Source: Bradyrhizobium sp. ISRA464
GTDB lineage: Bacteria > Pseudomonadota > Alphaproteobacteria > Rhizobiales > Xanthobacteraceae
DNA length: 64,000 bases
Assembly: GCF_029910095.1 (NCBI RefSeq)
Contig: NZ_CP094526.1
Coordinates: forward strand, 6,076,001-6,140,000
Direction of reading: 5' to 3'
The notes beneath the pieces were generated by a model, which was not told where the DNA came from, ran no database searches, and saw nothing but the letters and a program-made list of their open reading frames with translations. Below, in pieces: positions 44,547-52,775 of this stretch. The position numbers and the translations under genes are program-made. Every line of letters begins with the position of its first letter. Position 1 is the first letter of the stretch.

Positions 44547-46211
44547 ATGAAACGCATTGCGCTGGCCGCAAGCCTCGTAATCCTTGCATCCTATGGTGCA
44601 AGCGCCCAGACCACGGAGCAATTGGTCAAGGGTGCGACTGATACTTCGAACGTTCTCAATTATGGCATGGGCTACAATCTTCAGCGTTTCTCGACGCTGA
44701 ATCAGATCAACAAGGACACAATCAAGAACCTGGTCCCGGTCTGGAATTACAGTCTCAACGACGACCGCAGCGAGGAATCGCAGCCGCTGGTCTATCAGGG
44801 CGTCATCTACCTCACCACACACAACGCAACGATTGCGGTCGACACCAAGACCGGCAAGCAGATCTGGAAGAGCAAGGTCGAATATCCCGCGGAGACACCG
44901 CGTATCGTCTGCTGCGGCATCATCAACCGCGGCGCTGCGCTGTACGACGGCAAGGTGTTCCGCACCACGCTCGACGCCAATGTGATCGCGCTCGATGCCA
45001 AGACCGGCAAGGAGCTGTGGCGCCAGAAGGCCGCCGATATCAAGGAAGGCTATTCGATGACGGTCGCCCCGCTGGTCGCCGACGGCGTGGTCATCACCGG
45101 CATCTCCGGCGCCGAGTTCGGCACTCGCGGCTTCATCGACGGCTGGGATCCAGCGACCGGCAAGCGGCTCTGGCGCACCTACTCGATCCCGACCCCGGAT
45201 GAACCCGGCGGCGATACCTGGAAGGGTGACACCTGGAAGCTGGGTGGCGGCTCGACCTGGATCACCGGCTCCTACGATCCGGAGCTGAACACGGTCTATT
45301 GGGGCATCGGCAATCCCGGACCGTTCAATGCGGCCGTACGTCCCGGCGACAACCTCTATACGTGCTCGGTGCTCGCGCTCGATCCGAAGACCGGCAAGAT
45401 CAAGTGGCACTACCAGTTCTCGCCGAACAATCCGTTCGACTACGACTCGGTGGCCGAAATGGTGCTTGCCGACATGAACGTCGAGGGCAAGCCGACCAAG
45501 GTGCTGATGGATGCCAACCGCAACGGCTTCTTCTACGTGCTCGACCGCACCAACGGAAAGCTGCTCGCGGCCAATCCTTACGTGAAGGTCAACTGGGCCA
45601 CCGGCATCGATATGAAGACCGGCCGCCCGATCGAGACCGACGTCGCCAAGGACGCCCGCGACGGCAAGAAGGTCACCGTCTATCCGTCGATCCTCGGCGG
45701 CAAGAACTGGGAGCCGATGTCGTACAACCCGCAGACCGGCCTCGCCTATGCGAACACGCTCGCATTCGGCGGCAAGTACAAGACCGAACCTGTCACCTAC
45801 AAGCAGGGCGAGTGGTATCTCGGCATGGACCTGACCGATCCCTGGGAATGGGGTGATGGCCCGCGCGGTCATCTCAAGGCGATCGATCCATTGACCGGCA
45901 AGGCGAAGTGGGAAGCACCGAGCGACATTCCGCGCTTCTCCGGCGTGCTGTCGACCGCGGGCGGCGTGGTCTTCACCGGTGCGTTGACCGGCGAGTTCGA
46001 AGCCTTCGACGCCGACAGCGGCAAGAAGCTCTGGCAGTTCCAGACCGGCTCGGGCATCGAGGGTCAGCCGGTGACCTGGCAGCAGGACGGCGTGCAATAT
46101 GTCGCCGTCACGTCGGGCTATGGCGGCGTCTACTCGCTGTTCTCCGGCGACGAGCGGCTTGGCAAGGTGCCGCCCGGCGGCTCGCTCTGGGTCTTCGCGG
46201 TCAAGCACTGA
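44547..46211 (+). CDS. PQQ-dependent alcohol dehydrogenase, lanthanide type (ExaA/PedH-like)
   Basis: A 554-residue periplasmic quinoprotein with signal peptide ending AQ at about residue 21. Adjacent cysteines C122-C123, metal ligands E190 (GAEFG) and N256 (GNPGP), catalytic D298 and the extra D300 (NPFDYDS) are visible. The second Asp is the mark of lanthanide-dependent members such as PedH. There is no fused heme domain, so it is type I. ATG follows GGAGGAAAC. It heads an operon with a cytochrome c and a MoxJ-like protein; ethanol and longer alcohols are the likely substrates. Confidence 0.93.
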   Translation: MKRIALAASLVILASYGASAQTTEQLVKGATDTSNVLNYGMGYNLQRFSTLNQINKDTIKNLVPVWNYSLNDDRSEESQPLVYQGVIYLTTHNATIAVDTKTGKQIWKSKVEYPAETPRIVCCGIINRGAALYDGKVFRTTLDANVIALDAKTGKELWRQKAADIKEGYSMTVAPLVADGVVITGISGAEFGTRGFIDGWDPATGKRLWRTYSIPTPDEPGGDTWKGDTWKLGGGSTWITGSYDPELNTVYWGIGNPGPFNAAVRPGDNLYTCSVLALDPKTGKIKWHYQFSPNNPFDYDSVAEMVLADMNVEGKPTKVLMDANRNGFFYVLDRTNGKLLAANPYVKVNWATGIDMKTGRPIETDVAKDARDGKKVTVYPSILGGKNWEPMSYNPQTGLAYANTLAFGGKYKTEPVTYKQGEWYLGMDLTDPWEWGDGPRGHLKAIDPLTGKAKWEAPSDIPRFSGVLSTAGGVVFTGALTGEFEAFDADSGKKLWQFQTGSGIEGQPVTWQQDGVQYVAVTSGYGGVYSLFSGDERLGKVPPGGSLWVFAVKH

Positions 46212-46224
46212 GCGCGGAGCGGAC

Positions 46225-46575
46225 GTGACTGAAAGAGCAACTCTGTTGACGGCGGCGATCCTCGCCGCCGTCGCGACGGCCTCGATCGTGCAGATTGCGG
46301 CTGCCGCCCAGCAACCCAGTGCAATTGACCTTCAGGGTCAGGTCGACCAGGGCAAGGTGACCTACGCGAAGAACTGCTCGCATTGCCATGGGCCCAACAT
46401 GGTCAACTCCGGAACCATCACACCGGACCTGCGGACCTTCCCCGACGACAAAACGCGCTTCGTGACGACCGTGAAGCAGGGAAAGAACGGCAGGATGCCG
46501 CCCTGGGCGGATATTCTGACTGACCAGGAGATCGCCGACGTCTGGGCCTTCGTGTCGAGTCGGAGGAGCCCATGA
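46225..46575 (+). CDS. Cytochrome c (PedF-like electron acceptor)
   Basis: A 116-residue exported monoheme cytochrome with signal peptide (LLTAAILAAVATASIVQIAA) and heme motif CSHCH (C51, C54, H55). The likely Met ligand is in NGRMPPWAD. GTG start with CGGAG upstream. It lies 13 bases after the quinoprotein and overlaps the following gene by 4 bases (ATGA). It should accept electrons from the dehydrogenase, as cytochrome c550 does for ExaA/PedE-type enzymes. Confidence 0.88.
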   Translation: MTERATLLTAAILAAVATASIVQIAAAAQQPSAIDLQGQVDQGKVTYAKNCSHCHGPNMVNSGTITPDLRTFPDDKTRFVTTVKQGKNGRMPPWADILTDQEIADVWAFVSSRRSP

Positions 46576-47504
46576 GGGCCTTCCTTGCGGGCTCGGTGAC
46601 CGCCCTCCTCCTTGCAATGGCGGCGGCGGCCGCGGTGCGGGCCGCCGCCGAGCCGCTGAAGGTGTGCCTCGATGAGGATCTTCCGCCCCTCTCCGCGCAT
46701 CATCGCGGCAAGCCCGACTCAGGCTTCGACGTGGCGCTCGCGCAAGTGATCGCCGAACGGCTTGGGCGGCCGCTGAAGATCCAGTGGTTCGAGAGCAAGC
46801 TCGACGAGGACTCGAGCCCCTCTCTCGAGGCCAACGCGCTGCTGTCGGACAGCCGCTGCTCGCTGGTCGGTGGCTACGCGCTGACCAGGGACTCCCTCGT
46901 CGTGCCCGGCGTCAAGACGGCAAAGCTGCCCGACTTCGACGGCGCGACACGTGACGATCATCGACGACGCATCCCGATCGGTGTGCTGGTGCCGAGCCAG
47001 CCCTACATCTATTCGCCGATGACGGTCGTGCTCGGCCCCAAGGCCAGAGATCACAAGATCGCCGGCATCGGCGATCTCGCGGGCCTCCGGATCGGAATCG
47101 AGAGCGGCACGCTGGGCGATGCCATCCTGATGACGTTCGACAAGGGCAAGCTGATCGACGACGTCACCCATCTCGTCCCGGGCCGCAGCGATCTGCTCGG
47201 CTCGATCGAACGCGGCGAGTTCGATGCGACGCTGCTCGACCTGCGCCGGTTCGATGCCTATCGCGCAAACCATCCCGACACCAAGATCGCTACGTCCGGC
47301 TACTACTATCCGATCGGCGCCAACCGCGGCTACGTCGCGCTCGACAGCGATAGGGCGCTGCTGGACGCGGTGAACAAGGCACTCTCGGAGTTGCAGTCCG
47401 CCGGCAAGATCGTTGAGCTGGGCCAGACGGCCGGCCTCACCTACCTCGCCCCGCGCGAGCCGATCATCCTGGGCGACGTCTGGCTGAAGATCCTGAACCG
47501 GTAA
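46572..47504 (+). CDS. MoxJ-like quinoprotein-associated periplasmic binding protein, second copy
   Basis: A 310-residue exported type II binding protein with signal peptide and LKVCLDEDLPPLSAHHRGKP at the start, then IPIGVLVPSQPYIYSPMTVV and GLRIGIESGTLGDAILM. It belongs to the family of binding proteins found downstream of PQQ dehydrogenases without ABC partners. Together with the dehydrogenase and cytochrome it forms a three-gene operon with a structure parallel to mxaF-J-G systems. The paralogue at 35.9-36.8 kb is clearly different in sequence. Confidence 0.83.
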   Translation: MRAFLAGSVTALLLAMAAAAAVRAAAEPLKVCLDEDLPPLSAHHRGKPDSGFDVALAQVIAERLGRPLKIQWFESKLDEDSSPSLEANALLSDSRCSLVGGYALTRDSLVVPGVKTAKLPDFDGATRDDHRRRIPIGVLVPSQPYIYSPMTVVLGPKARDHKIAGIGDLAGLRIGIESGTLGDAILMTFDKGKLIDDVTHLVPGRSDLLGSIERGEFDATLLDLRRFDAYRANHPDTKIATSGYYYPIGANRGYVALDSDRALLDAVNKALSELQSAGKIVELGQTAGLTYLAPREPIILGDVWLKILNR

Positions 47505-47553
47505 GGTTGGGACCGCTCCCTGGAGGCCGGTTACTTCAGGTAGTTCGCCAGGC

Positions 47554-48601
47554 TAGAGCATGATGTTTTTATACGGAAACGTAACCTGAGTTTTTGAAGT
47601 AGTTGGTGCACTCCTCCTTGGAGAAGAGATCGAGGAGTTCACCGGCCTTTCGCCAGGTTGCCTCCACGTCACGAGGCTCTGCAGCTCGCATGAGGTGTTT
47701 GAGTTTGGCGAAGACCTGCTCGATCGGATTGAGGTCAGGGCTATAGGGCGGGAGGAAGATGCGGTGGGCGCCTCTGGCGCGGATGGCTTGGCGAGCCGCT
47801 TTGCCCTTATGGCTGCCAAGATTGTCGAGGATGACGATCTCGCCCGGTGCGAGGGTGGGTGCCAACACCTTCTCGACGTACAGCGTGAAGAACTCACCAT
47901 TGATGGGACCATCGATCACCCAAGGCGCGCTGATCCGATCGTGACGCAGCGCCGCGATGAAGGTCATGGTCTTCCAATGACCGAAAGGCGCAGATGCTTG
48001 GAGGCGCTGCCCACAGGGCCCCCAGCCGCGCAGCGGCGCCATATTGGTTTTGATCCACGTCTCGTCGATAAAAACCAACCGCGCTACGTCGATCCTGCCT
48101 TGATGTGCTTTCCAGCGGGTCCGCTTACGGGCGACGTCGGGGCGATCCTGCTCGGCTGGTAGAAGCGTTTTTTTTGAAGCTGAGCCCCTCGGTGTGAACA
48201 AAAGTCCACACCGCCCGCACGTCTGTCTTGATCCCGCGTGCAGCCAGCTCCTGTGTCAGCTTGCGCAAGGTGAATGGCCCCGAGCGAATGCGTTTGCGCA
48301 GCCAGTCGGCGTTGGCATCCGATAGAACCCGCTTCTTGTGGCCGCCGATCTTGCCAGGCGACAGGCTACCGGTATCCCGCCTCAGATTCTTCCACTTCGT
48401 CACACAGGAGGGACTGATCTGTAGCGCCTCTGCAATCGAACGAACTGTCTCCCCCGCGTCAGCTCGCGCCAAGGCCCGCTCGCGGATGTCTTCCGAATAA
48501 GGTCGCGTCATCCATGCTGGCCTCCGTCCTCCAGCATGGAGTTTGAATCAGAAATTGCCTCCTCTGGGAATCCCGATTCCAGCCAAAAACAACGTGCTCT
48601 A
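47554..48601 (-). mobile_element. IS630-like insertion sequence inside flgL (about 1.05 kb)
   Basis: Terminal inverted repeats start TAGAGCATGATGTTTTT at 47554 and, from the other end at 48601, TAGAGCACGTTGTTTTT. The TA at each end is the target duplication. Excising the element with one TA rebuilds an uninterrupted flgL 3' end. It is a different element from the IS630-like copy at 6.7 kb, with different ends and transposase sequence. Confidence 0.92.
47569..48511 (-). CDS. IS630 family transposase, two overlapping frames
   Basis: The first frame (from 48511) encodes an HTH domain (ETVRSIAEALQISPSCVTKW); the second carries the DDE core (LVFIDETWIKTNMAPLRGWG, VILDNLGSHKGKAARQAI, LPPYSPDLNPIEQVFAKLKH) and ends at 47569. 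The frames meet at a run of eight A (minus strand, near 48168). Joining them needs a +1 shift or loss of one A, as transcriptional slippage could provide. A disabling indel is equally possible. Confidence 0.82.
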
Positions 48602-49502
48602 AGGCTCCGGATCTTGGCGATCGCCGAGTAGGACGCAGTCAGCTGCGTCTGGTAGGTCGATAGTTGCGCGGTGACAGCGGCAACGTCGACATTGGTGAGG
48701 TCGCCGCCCAGGGTTTGAGCGAAGTTCTGGTAGTCGCTCTGGTTCTCGCTCGCCGTCTCGATCTGCGACGCCGCGGTCGAGAGCTTTGCCTGCACCGTGG
48801 ACACCGCATCGAGCGCGCTGCTGGCGAGGTCGAGCGCCTGCGAGATATCGCTCGACGACAGCGACGTGCTGTTGCCGACGAACTTCAGCACCCGCATGAC
48901 CTGCTCGAAGGCCGAATTGTCGGCGGTGACGCCGTAGGAGACGGTCTGGTTGTCCGCGACCCGAACCGATGCGATTTCGCTGTCGCCCTGGTAGTAGCTG
49001 GCATCGGGCGTCGTCAGCGACCCGGTCCCCGTCGAAAAGCTGGTCAGATCCACCGGCGCGGTGTCGGTGCGGGCGCCGCTGAACACATACTGCCCATCAT
49101 ATTGTGTGTTGAGCAACCCGCCCATTTGCGACAGCGCCTGCTGGGCCGAGTTGATCACCGACGTTGTCGCCGTGCTGCTACCCGTCGTGGCGGCGCTGAG
49201 CTGGGTGCGCAGCTGCGTGATGATATTAGTCATCGTGCCGACTGCCGAATACATCACCTGCACCTTGCTGTCGGCGACATTGGCGGCGTCGATGTAGGAC
49301 TGCGAACGCGTCACCGAGACCTGCAGGTTGAATCACGCGCTCCGCGTCGGCCCCATAGCCGGCGAAATCCTGCGATTTCTGCCCGGAGGATTCCTGCACC
49401 TGCTCATTGGCCATCACAGCCTGCATCCGCAGGGCGCTTGCGATCATCTGGTCCGACAGCGCAACGGTGGCGACACGCATCACCATGACCGTACCCTCAC
49501 TC

Positions 49503-49688
49503 TCAGCCCGCCGACTGCAGCGCGGTGATCAGTGACGAAAACATGCTGTTGATCACCTGAATCAGCTCGGAAGCGGCCGAATACTTGTTCTGCAGCGTGC
49601 TCAGGTTCGCGGTCTCCTCGTCGATATTGACGCCGGACTGCGAGGACAGCGAGTTCGCATTGTGTCGCGTAATCTCGCGTGCGATCCC
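49503..49688 (-). pseudogene. flgK: flgK 3' remnant
   Basis: Translates to SSQSGVNIDEETANLSTLQN followed by KYSAASELIQVINSMFSSLI and TALQSAG before a TGA, the typical C-terminal helix of the hook-associated protein FlgK. In-frame homology stops about 60 codons upstream, and an in-frame stop lies at 49689-49691, so the rest of the gene (normally 450-650 codons) is missing. It lies immediately upstream of flgL in the normal flgK-flgL order. Confidence 0.82.
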
Positions 49689-50002
49689 TCACCGCCGGCC
49701 GCGTTGCCGATCGCCTGGTGCGGGATCAAGAGCACACGGCGGATGTACCGGGAAATATGCGAGCTTCCCTCGGGCATCAGCGCCGCCGAACTGGCGCGCC
49801 GTATCAGAGCGTTCCACGACGATTTCCGCGGCATCCCGCTGACCTACAGCCTGCACGGCATCCGCTTCCAACTCGCGACGGCGCCTGCTCAGTTGACAGC
49901 GGAGCCGGCGGTCGTTTCGCCGCCGCTCGCCGCTGCATCCTGAGCAGCGGCGCCAGGGCATTTTCGCGCAGGAGACAGCTTGTGCCCTGCGCGAAGCCAA
50001 CG
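49689..50002. other. Rearranged spacer between flagellar remnants and bioB
   Basis: No convincing gene. A plus-strand frame at 49743-49943 (MYREICELPSGISAAELARR, then IRAFHDDFRGIPLTYSLHGI) has coding-like residues and could be a small unknown protein or a gene fragment, but I cannot support it. The junction at 49689 is where flgK homology ends, so it is a deletion or inversion breakpoint. Confidence 0.4.
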
Positions 50003-51082
50003 TCACCCCACTTGAGCGACCCGCGTTGACTGCTCAGTCGGCACCACCTGCGTCCTCCGCTCCAGCCCGGAGTTGATGCCGAGCCGATCGAGCAGCTCGG
50101 CGTCCCGGTCACGCTGCGGATTGCGCGTGGTCAGAAGCACGTCACCGATGAAGATCGAATTGGCGCCGGCGAGAAAGCAGAGCGCCTGCAACTCGTCGGT
50201 CATGTATTGCCGTCCGGCAGACAGCCGCACCACGCTCTGCGGCATCATGATGCGGGCAACCGCGACGAGGCGCACAAGGGCGATTGGATCCGGCCGCTCC
50301 GCGGTGGCGTTGACCGGCACGCCCTTGACCTCGTTCCAGAGATTGATCGGAACGCTCTCCGGATGGGTGGGCAGATTGGCGAGCAGCACGAGCATGCCGA
50401 GCCGGTCAGTGACCTGTTCACCCATGCCGATGATGCCGCCGCAACAGACCTTGATGCCGGCCTCGCGCACGTGGCTGAGCGTATCGATCCGGTCCTGCAA
50501 CGTCCGCGTGGTGATGATCCGGTCGTAATGCTCCGGGGAGGTGTCGACGTTGTGATTATAGAAATCGAGCCCGGCATCGCGGAGCCGGCTGGCCTGCGCA
50601 GGCGTCAGCATGCCCAGCGTGACGCAGGTCTCCATGCCGAGGCCCTTGACAGCGCTGACCATCTCGCAGACCTGGTCGAGATCGCGATCCTTCGGATTGC
50701 GCCACGCCGCAGCCATGCAGAAGCGCTCCGCGCCGGCATCCTTGGCACGCTTCGCGGTCGCGATCACGTCCGCCTTGTCCATCAGGCGCGTCGCCTTCAG
50801 GCCGGTGTCGTAATGGGCGCTCTGCGAGCAATAGCCGCAATCCTCCGGGCAGCCGCCGGTCTTGATGCTGAGAAGGCTCGCGGTCTCGACATGGTTCGGA
50901 TCGAAGTTGGCACGATGGACCGTTTGCGCGCGAAACATCAGGTCGGAGAACGGCAGGTCGTAGAGGATTTCGGCCTCGGCGCGGGTCCAGTCGTTGCGGA
51001 CGGGCTCGGGATGATTCCCCGTGCCCTGTTTTGCGCCTGCGGTCTTGGTCATAACGCTCAGTCTCCGGTTTTCGACATTCAC
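50003..51082 (-). CDS. bioB: Biotin synthase
   Basis: A 359-residue radical SAM enzyme inserting sulfur into dethiobiotin in the last step of biotin synthesis. The [4Fe-4S] motif C78-x3-C82-x2-C85 is in [12 protein letters not shown]. Ligands of the second cluster lie in [18 protein letters not shown] and [14 protein letters not shown], and the conserved RLSAGR Arg is present. ATG at 51082 with AGGAG upstream is used; ATG at 51052 is an alternative. No other bio genes are adjacent. Confidence 0.95.
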   Translation of the reverse strand: MNVENRRLSVMTKTAGAKQGTGNHPEPVRNDWTRAEAEILYDLPFSDLMFRAQTVHRANFDPNHVETASLLSIKTGGCPEDCGYCSQSAHYDTGLKATRLMDKADVIATAKRAKDAGAERFCMAAAWRNPKDRDLDQVCEMVSAVKGLGMETCVTLGMLTPAQASRLRDAGLDFYNHNVDTSPEHYDRIITTRTLQDRIDTLSHVREAGIKVCCGGIIGMGEQVTDRLGMLVLLANLPTHPESVPINLWNEVKGVPVNATAERPDPIALVRLVAVARIMMPQSVVRLSAGRQYMTDELQALCFLAGANSIFIGDVLLTTRNPQRDRDAELLDRLGINSGLERRTQVVPTEQSTRVAQVG

Positions 51083-51266
51083 GCTCCTGGCAGCCTAATC
51101 TGCCAGAGCAGATGCATCTCAGCTGGAGATATGCGTCCATTCCATGGCGGACCGCAACCGCCCCTGCAGGGCGGCCACCGCGTCGCATATTCATGACGAG
51201 GTATTATCTGCCGATCCCGCGCCGGCCGGATGGCAGGATGTCCCCGGCGTCCGGCCGCGCGCTGGC

Positions 51267-52724
51267 TTAGGGCACGATCGGCGGGTGGTAGGCGAAGGTG
51301 GCCATCAGGATCGCGGCCAGCAGCATCACGATCGGGAAGTGGATGAAGAACTGCACCGACGTATAGCCGATCAGATCCTTCGACTTCAGGCCGAGAATAC
51401 CGAGCAGCGGCAGCATCCAGAACGGGTTGATGAAGTTCGGCAACGTCTCGGCGATGTTGTAGACCATCACCGTCCAGCCCAGATGCGCGCCGATATCGTT
51501 GGCCGCCTTCATGATGTAGGGCGCCTCGATGATCCACTTCCCGCCGGCCGAGGGCACGAAGAAGCCGAGCAGCGCCGAATAGATTCCGACCAGGAACGAG
51601 AATACGGTGGAGTTGCTGGAGGCGCCGACGAACCAATGCGCGATGGTGTCGGACAACGTCGTGCCATGGCTGTTCGGCACCTTGGTCAGGATCTGCGCGA
51701 TGCCGGCATAGAACGGGAACTGCAGCAGCACGCCCGAGACGCTTGGCATGGCCTTGGAGAACGACTCGATCAGGCTGCGCGGACGCCAGTGCAGCACGAT
51801 GCCGAGGATGAGGAAGACGAAATTGTAGGTGTTCAGCCCCGACAACGTGATCAGCGGATTGCCGGACTGAAACGTCTGCCACATCCAGCCGCAGGCGAGA
51901 ACGGCAATCAGGATCGTCAGGATCGGGCTGAACTCCAGCCAGTCGCCGGGGCGGGCCGGTTTCTTCGCTTCGATGCGATCGTCTCCGAGAGCGACGCCGA
52001 GATCCTCCGCGGTCTTTGCCTGTTCAGGCGCCGGCGTCGTGAAATAGCAGATCACCGCCGAAATCACCGTCACCGCCACGACGGTGACCATGTTCTGCCA
52101 GGTCAGGATGGTTTCGGAGAATCCGATGACGCCGGTGATCGGCAGAAGAGACGCAGGAATGCTGCCGGCATTGGCCTGGAGCTGCGCGGCCGACGACGTG
52201 ATGCCGAGGGTGAAGCCGCAGCCGAGCCCGAGATAGCCGGCGGCTCCGGCCGCACGGTAGTCGAGCCGGATGTCCGAGCGTCGCGCGATCTCGCGCACGA
52301 GCAGACCGGAGAAGATCAGGCTCAGGCCCCAGTTCAACAGCGACAGGAAGATGCTGAGCATGCCGACGAAGACCACCGCGCCGCGGCCGGTCTTCGGCAG
52401 GCTTGCGAGACGCGCAAGAAGCGCGGCCACCGGTGGCGACATCGCGACGACATACCCCCCGATGGCGACCAGGGCCATCTGCATGGTGAAGGGGATCAGA
52501 TTCCAGAACCCGTCGCCAAATGCACGGCTGACCGCAAGCGGCGAGCCGCCATGCAGGATCGCGCCAACGGCAACCGCAATCACAGCGATCAATACGAAGA
52601 CATAGGCATCCGGAAACCAGCGCTCCGCAAAAGACACCAGGGCCTGCGAAAATCGCGCCATGATGTTATCAGCAACCGGTTTTTGCAGGCTCATGGTCTG
52701 ATCGTGCGTTGCATTCGTCATCAA
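51267..52724 (-). CDS. Short-chain fatty acid transporter (AtoE family)
   Basis: A 485-residue inner-membrane transporter with about 12 helices, starting MARFSQALVSFAERWFPDAY and including GYLGLGCGFTLGITSSAAQL and FFVPSAGGKWIIEAPYIM, typical of the AtoE short-chain fatty acid family. It should import acetoacetate, butyrate or similar acids. No atoDAB genes adjoin it. The next gene upstream on the same strand is the molybdopterin oxidoreductase fusion, 52 bases away. Confidence 0.87.
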   Translation of the reverse strand: MMTNATHDQTMSLQKPVADNIMARFSQALVSFAERWFPDAYVFVLIAVIAVAVGAILHGGSPLAVSRAFGDGFWNLIPFTMQMALVAIGGYVVAMSPPVAALLARLASLPKTGRGAVVFVGMLSIFLSLLNWGLSLIFSGLLVREIARRSDIRLDYRAAGAAGYLGLGCGFTLGITSSAAQLQANAGSIPASLLPITGVIGFSETILTWQNMVTVVAVTVISAVICYFTTPAPEQAKTAEDLGVALGDDRIEAKKPARPGDWLEFSPILTILIAVLACGWMWQTFQSGNPLITLSGLNTYNFVFLILGIVLHWRPRSLIESFSKAMPSVSGVLLQFPFYAGIAQILTKVPNSHGTTLSDTIAHWFVGASSNSTVFSFLVGIYSALLGFFVPSAGGKWIIEAPYIMKAANDIGAHLGWTVMVYNIAETLPNFINPFWMLPLLGILGLKSKDLIGYTSVQFFIHFPIVMLLAAILMATFAYHPPIVP

Positions 52725-52775
52725 TCTGATCCCCCTTCTGGTGACGCGGTTACAGCCTTCAGTCTGTGTTGATAT

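Larger units (their letters stand above)
47531..49486 (-). pseudogene. flgL: flgL, flagellar hook-filament junction protein, frameshifted and interrupted by an IS
   Basis: The N-terminus (MRVATVALSDQMIASALRMQ) is in one frame up to GTG ATT near 49331. After one extra base the rest continues NLQVSVTRSQSYIDAANVAD in the +1 frame down to AKIRSL at 48602. Removing the IS630-like element and one TA copy restores the C-terminus SLSLANYLK and a TAA stop at 47531. The gene is therefore doubly broken, by a frameshift and an insertion at its last nine codons. Confidence 0.88.

Noticed and set aside
44016..46208. 730-residue minus-strand open frame
   Set aside because: It is the antisense shadow of the second quinoprotein gene, whose metal and disulfide motifs are on the plus strand.
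51144..52772. 542-residue plus-strand open frame
   Set aside because: It is the complement of the AtoE-type transporter and shows His/Asp/Arg-rich shadow composition.
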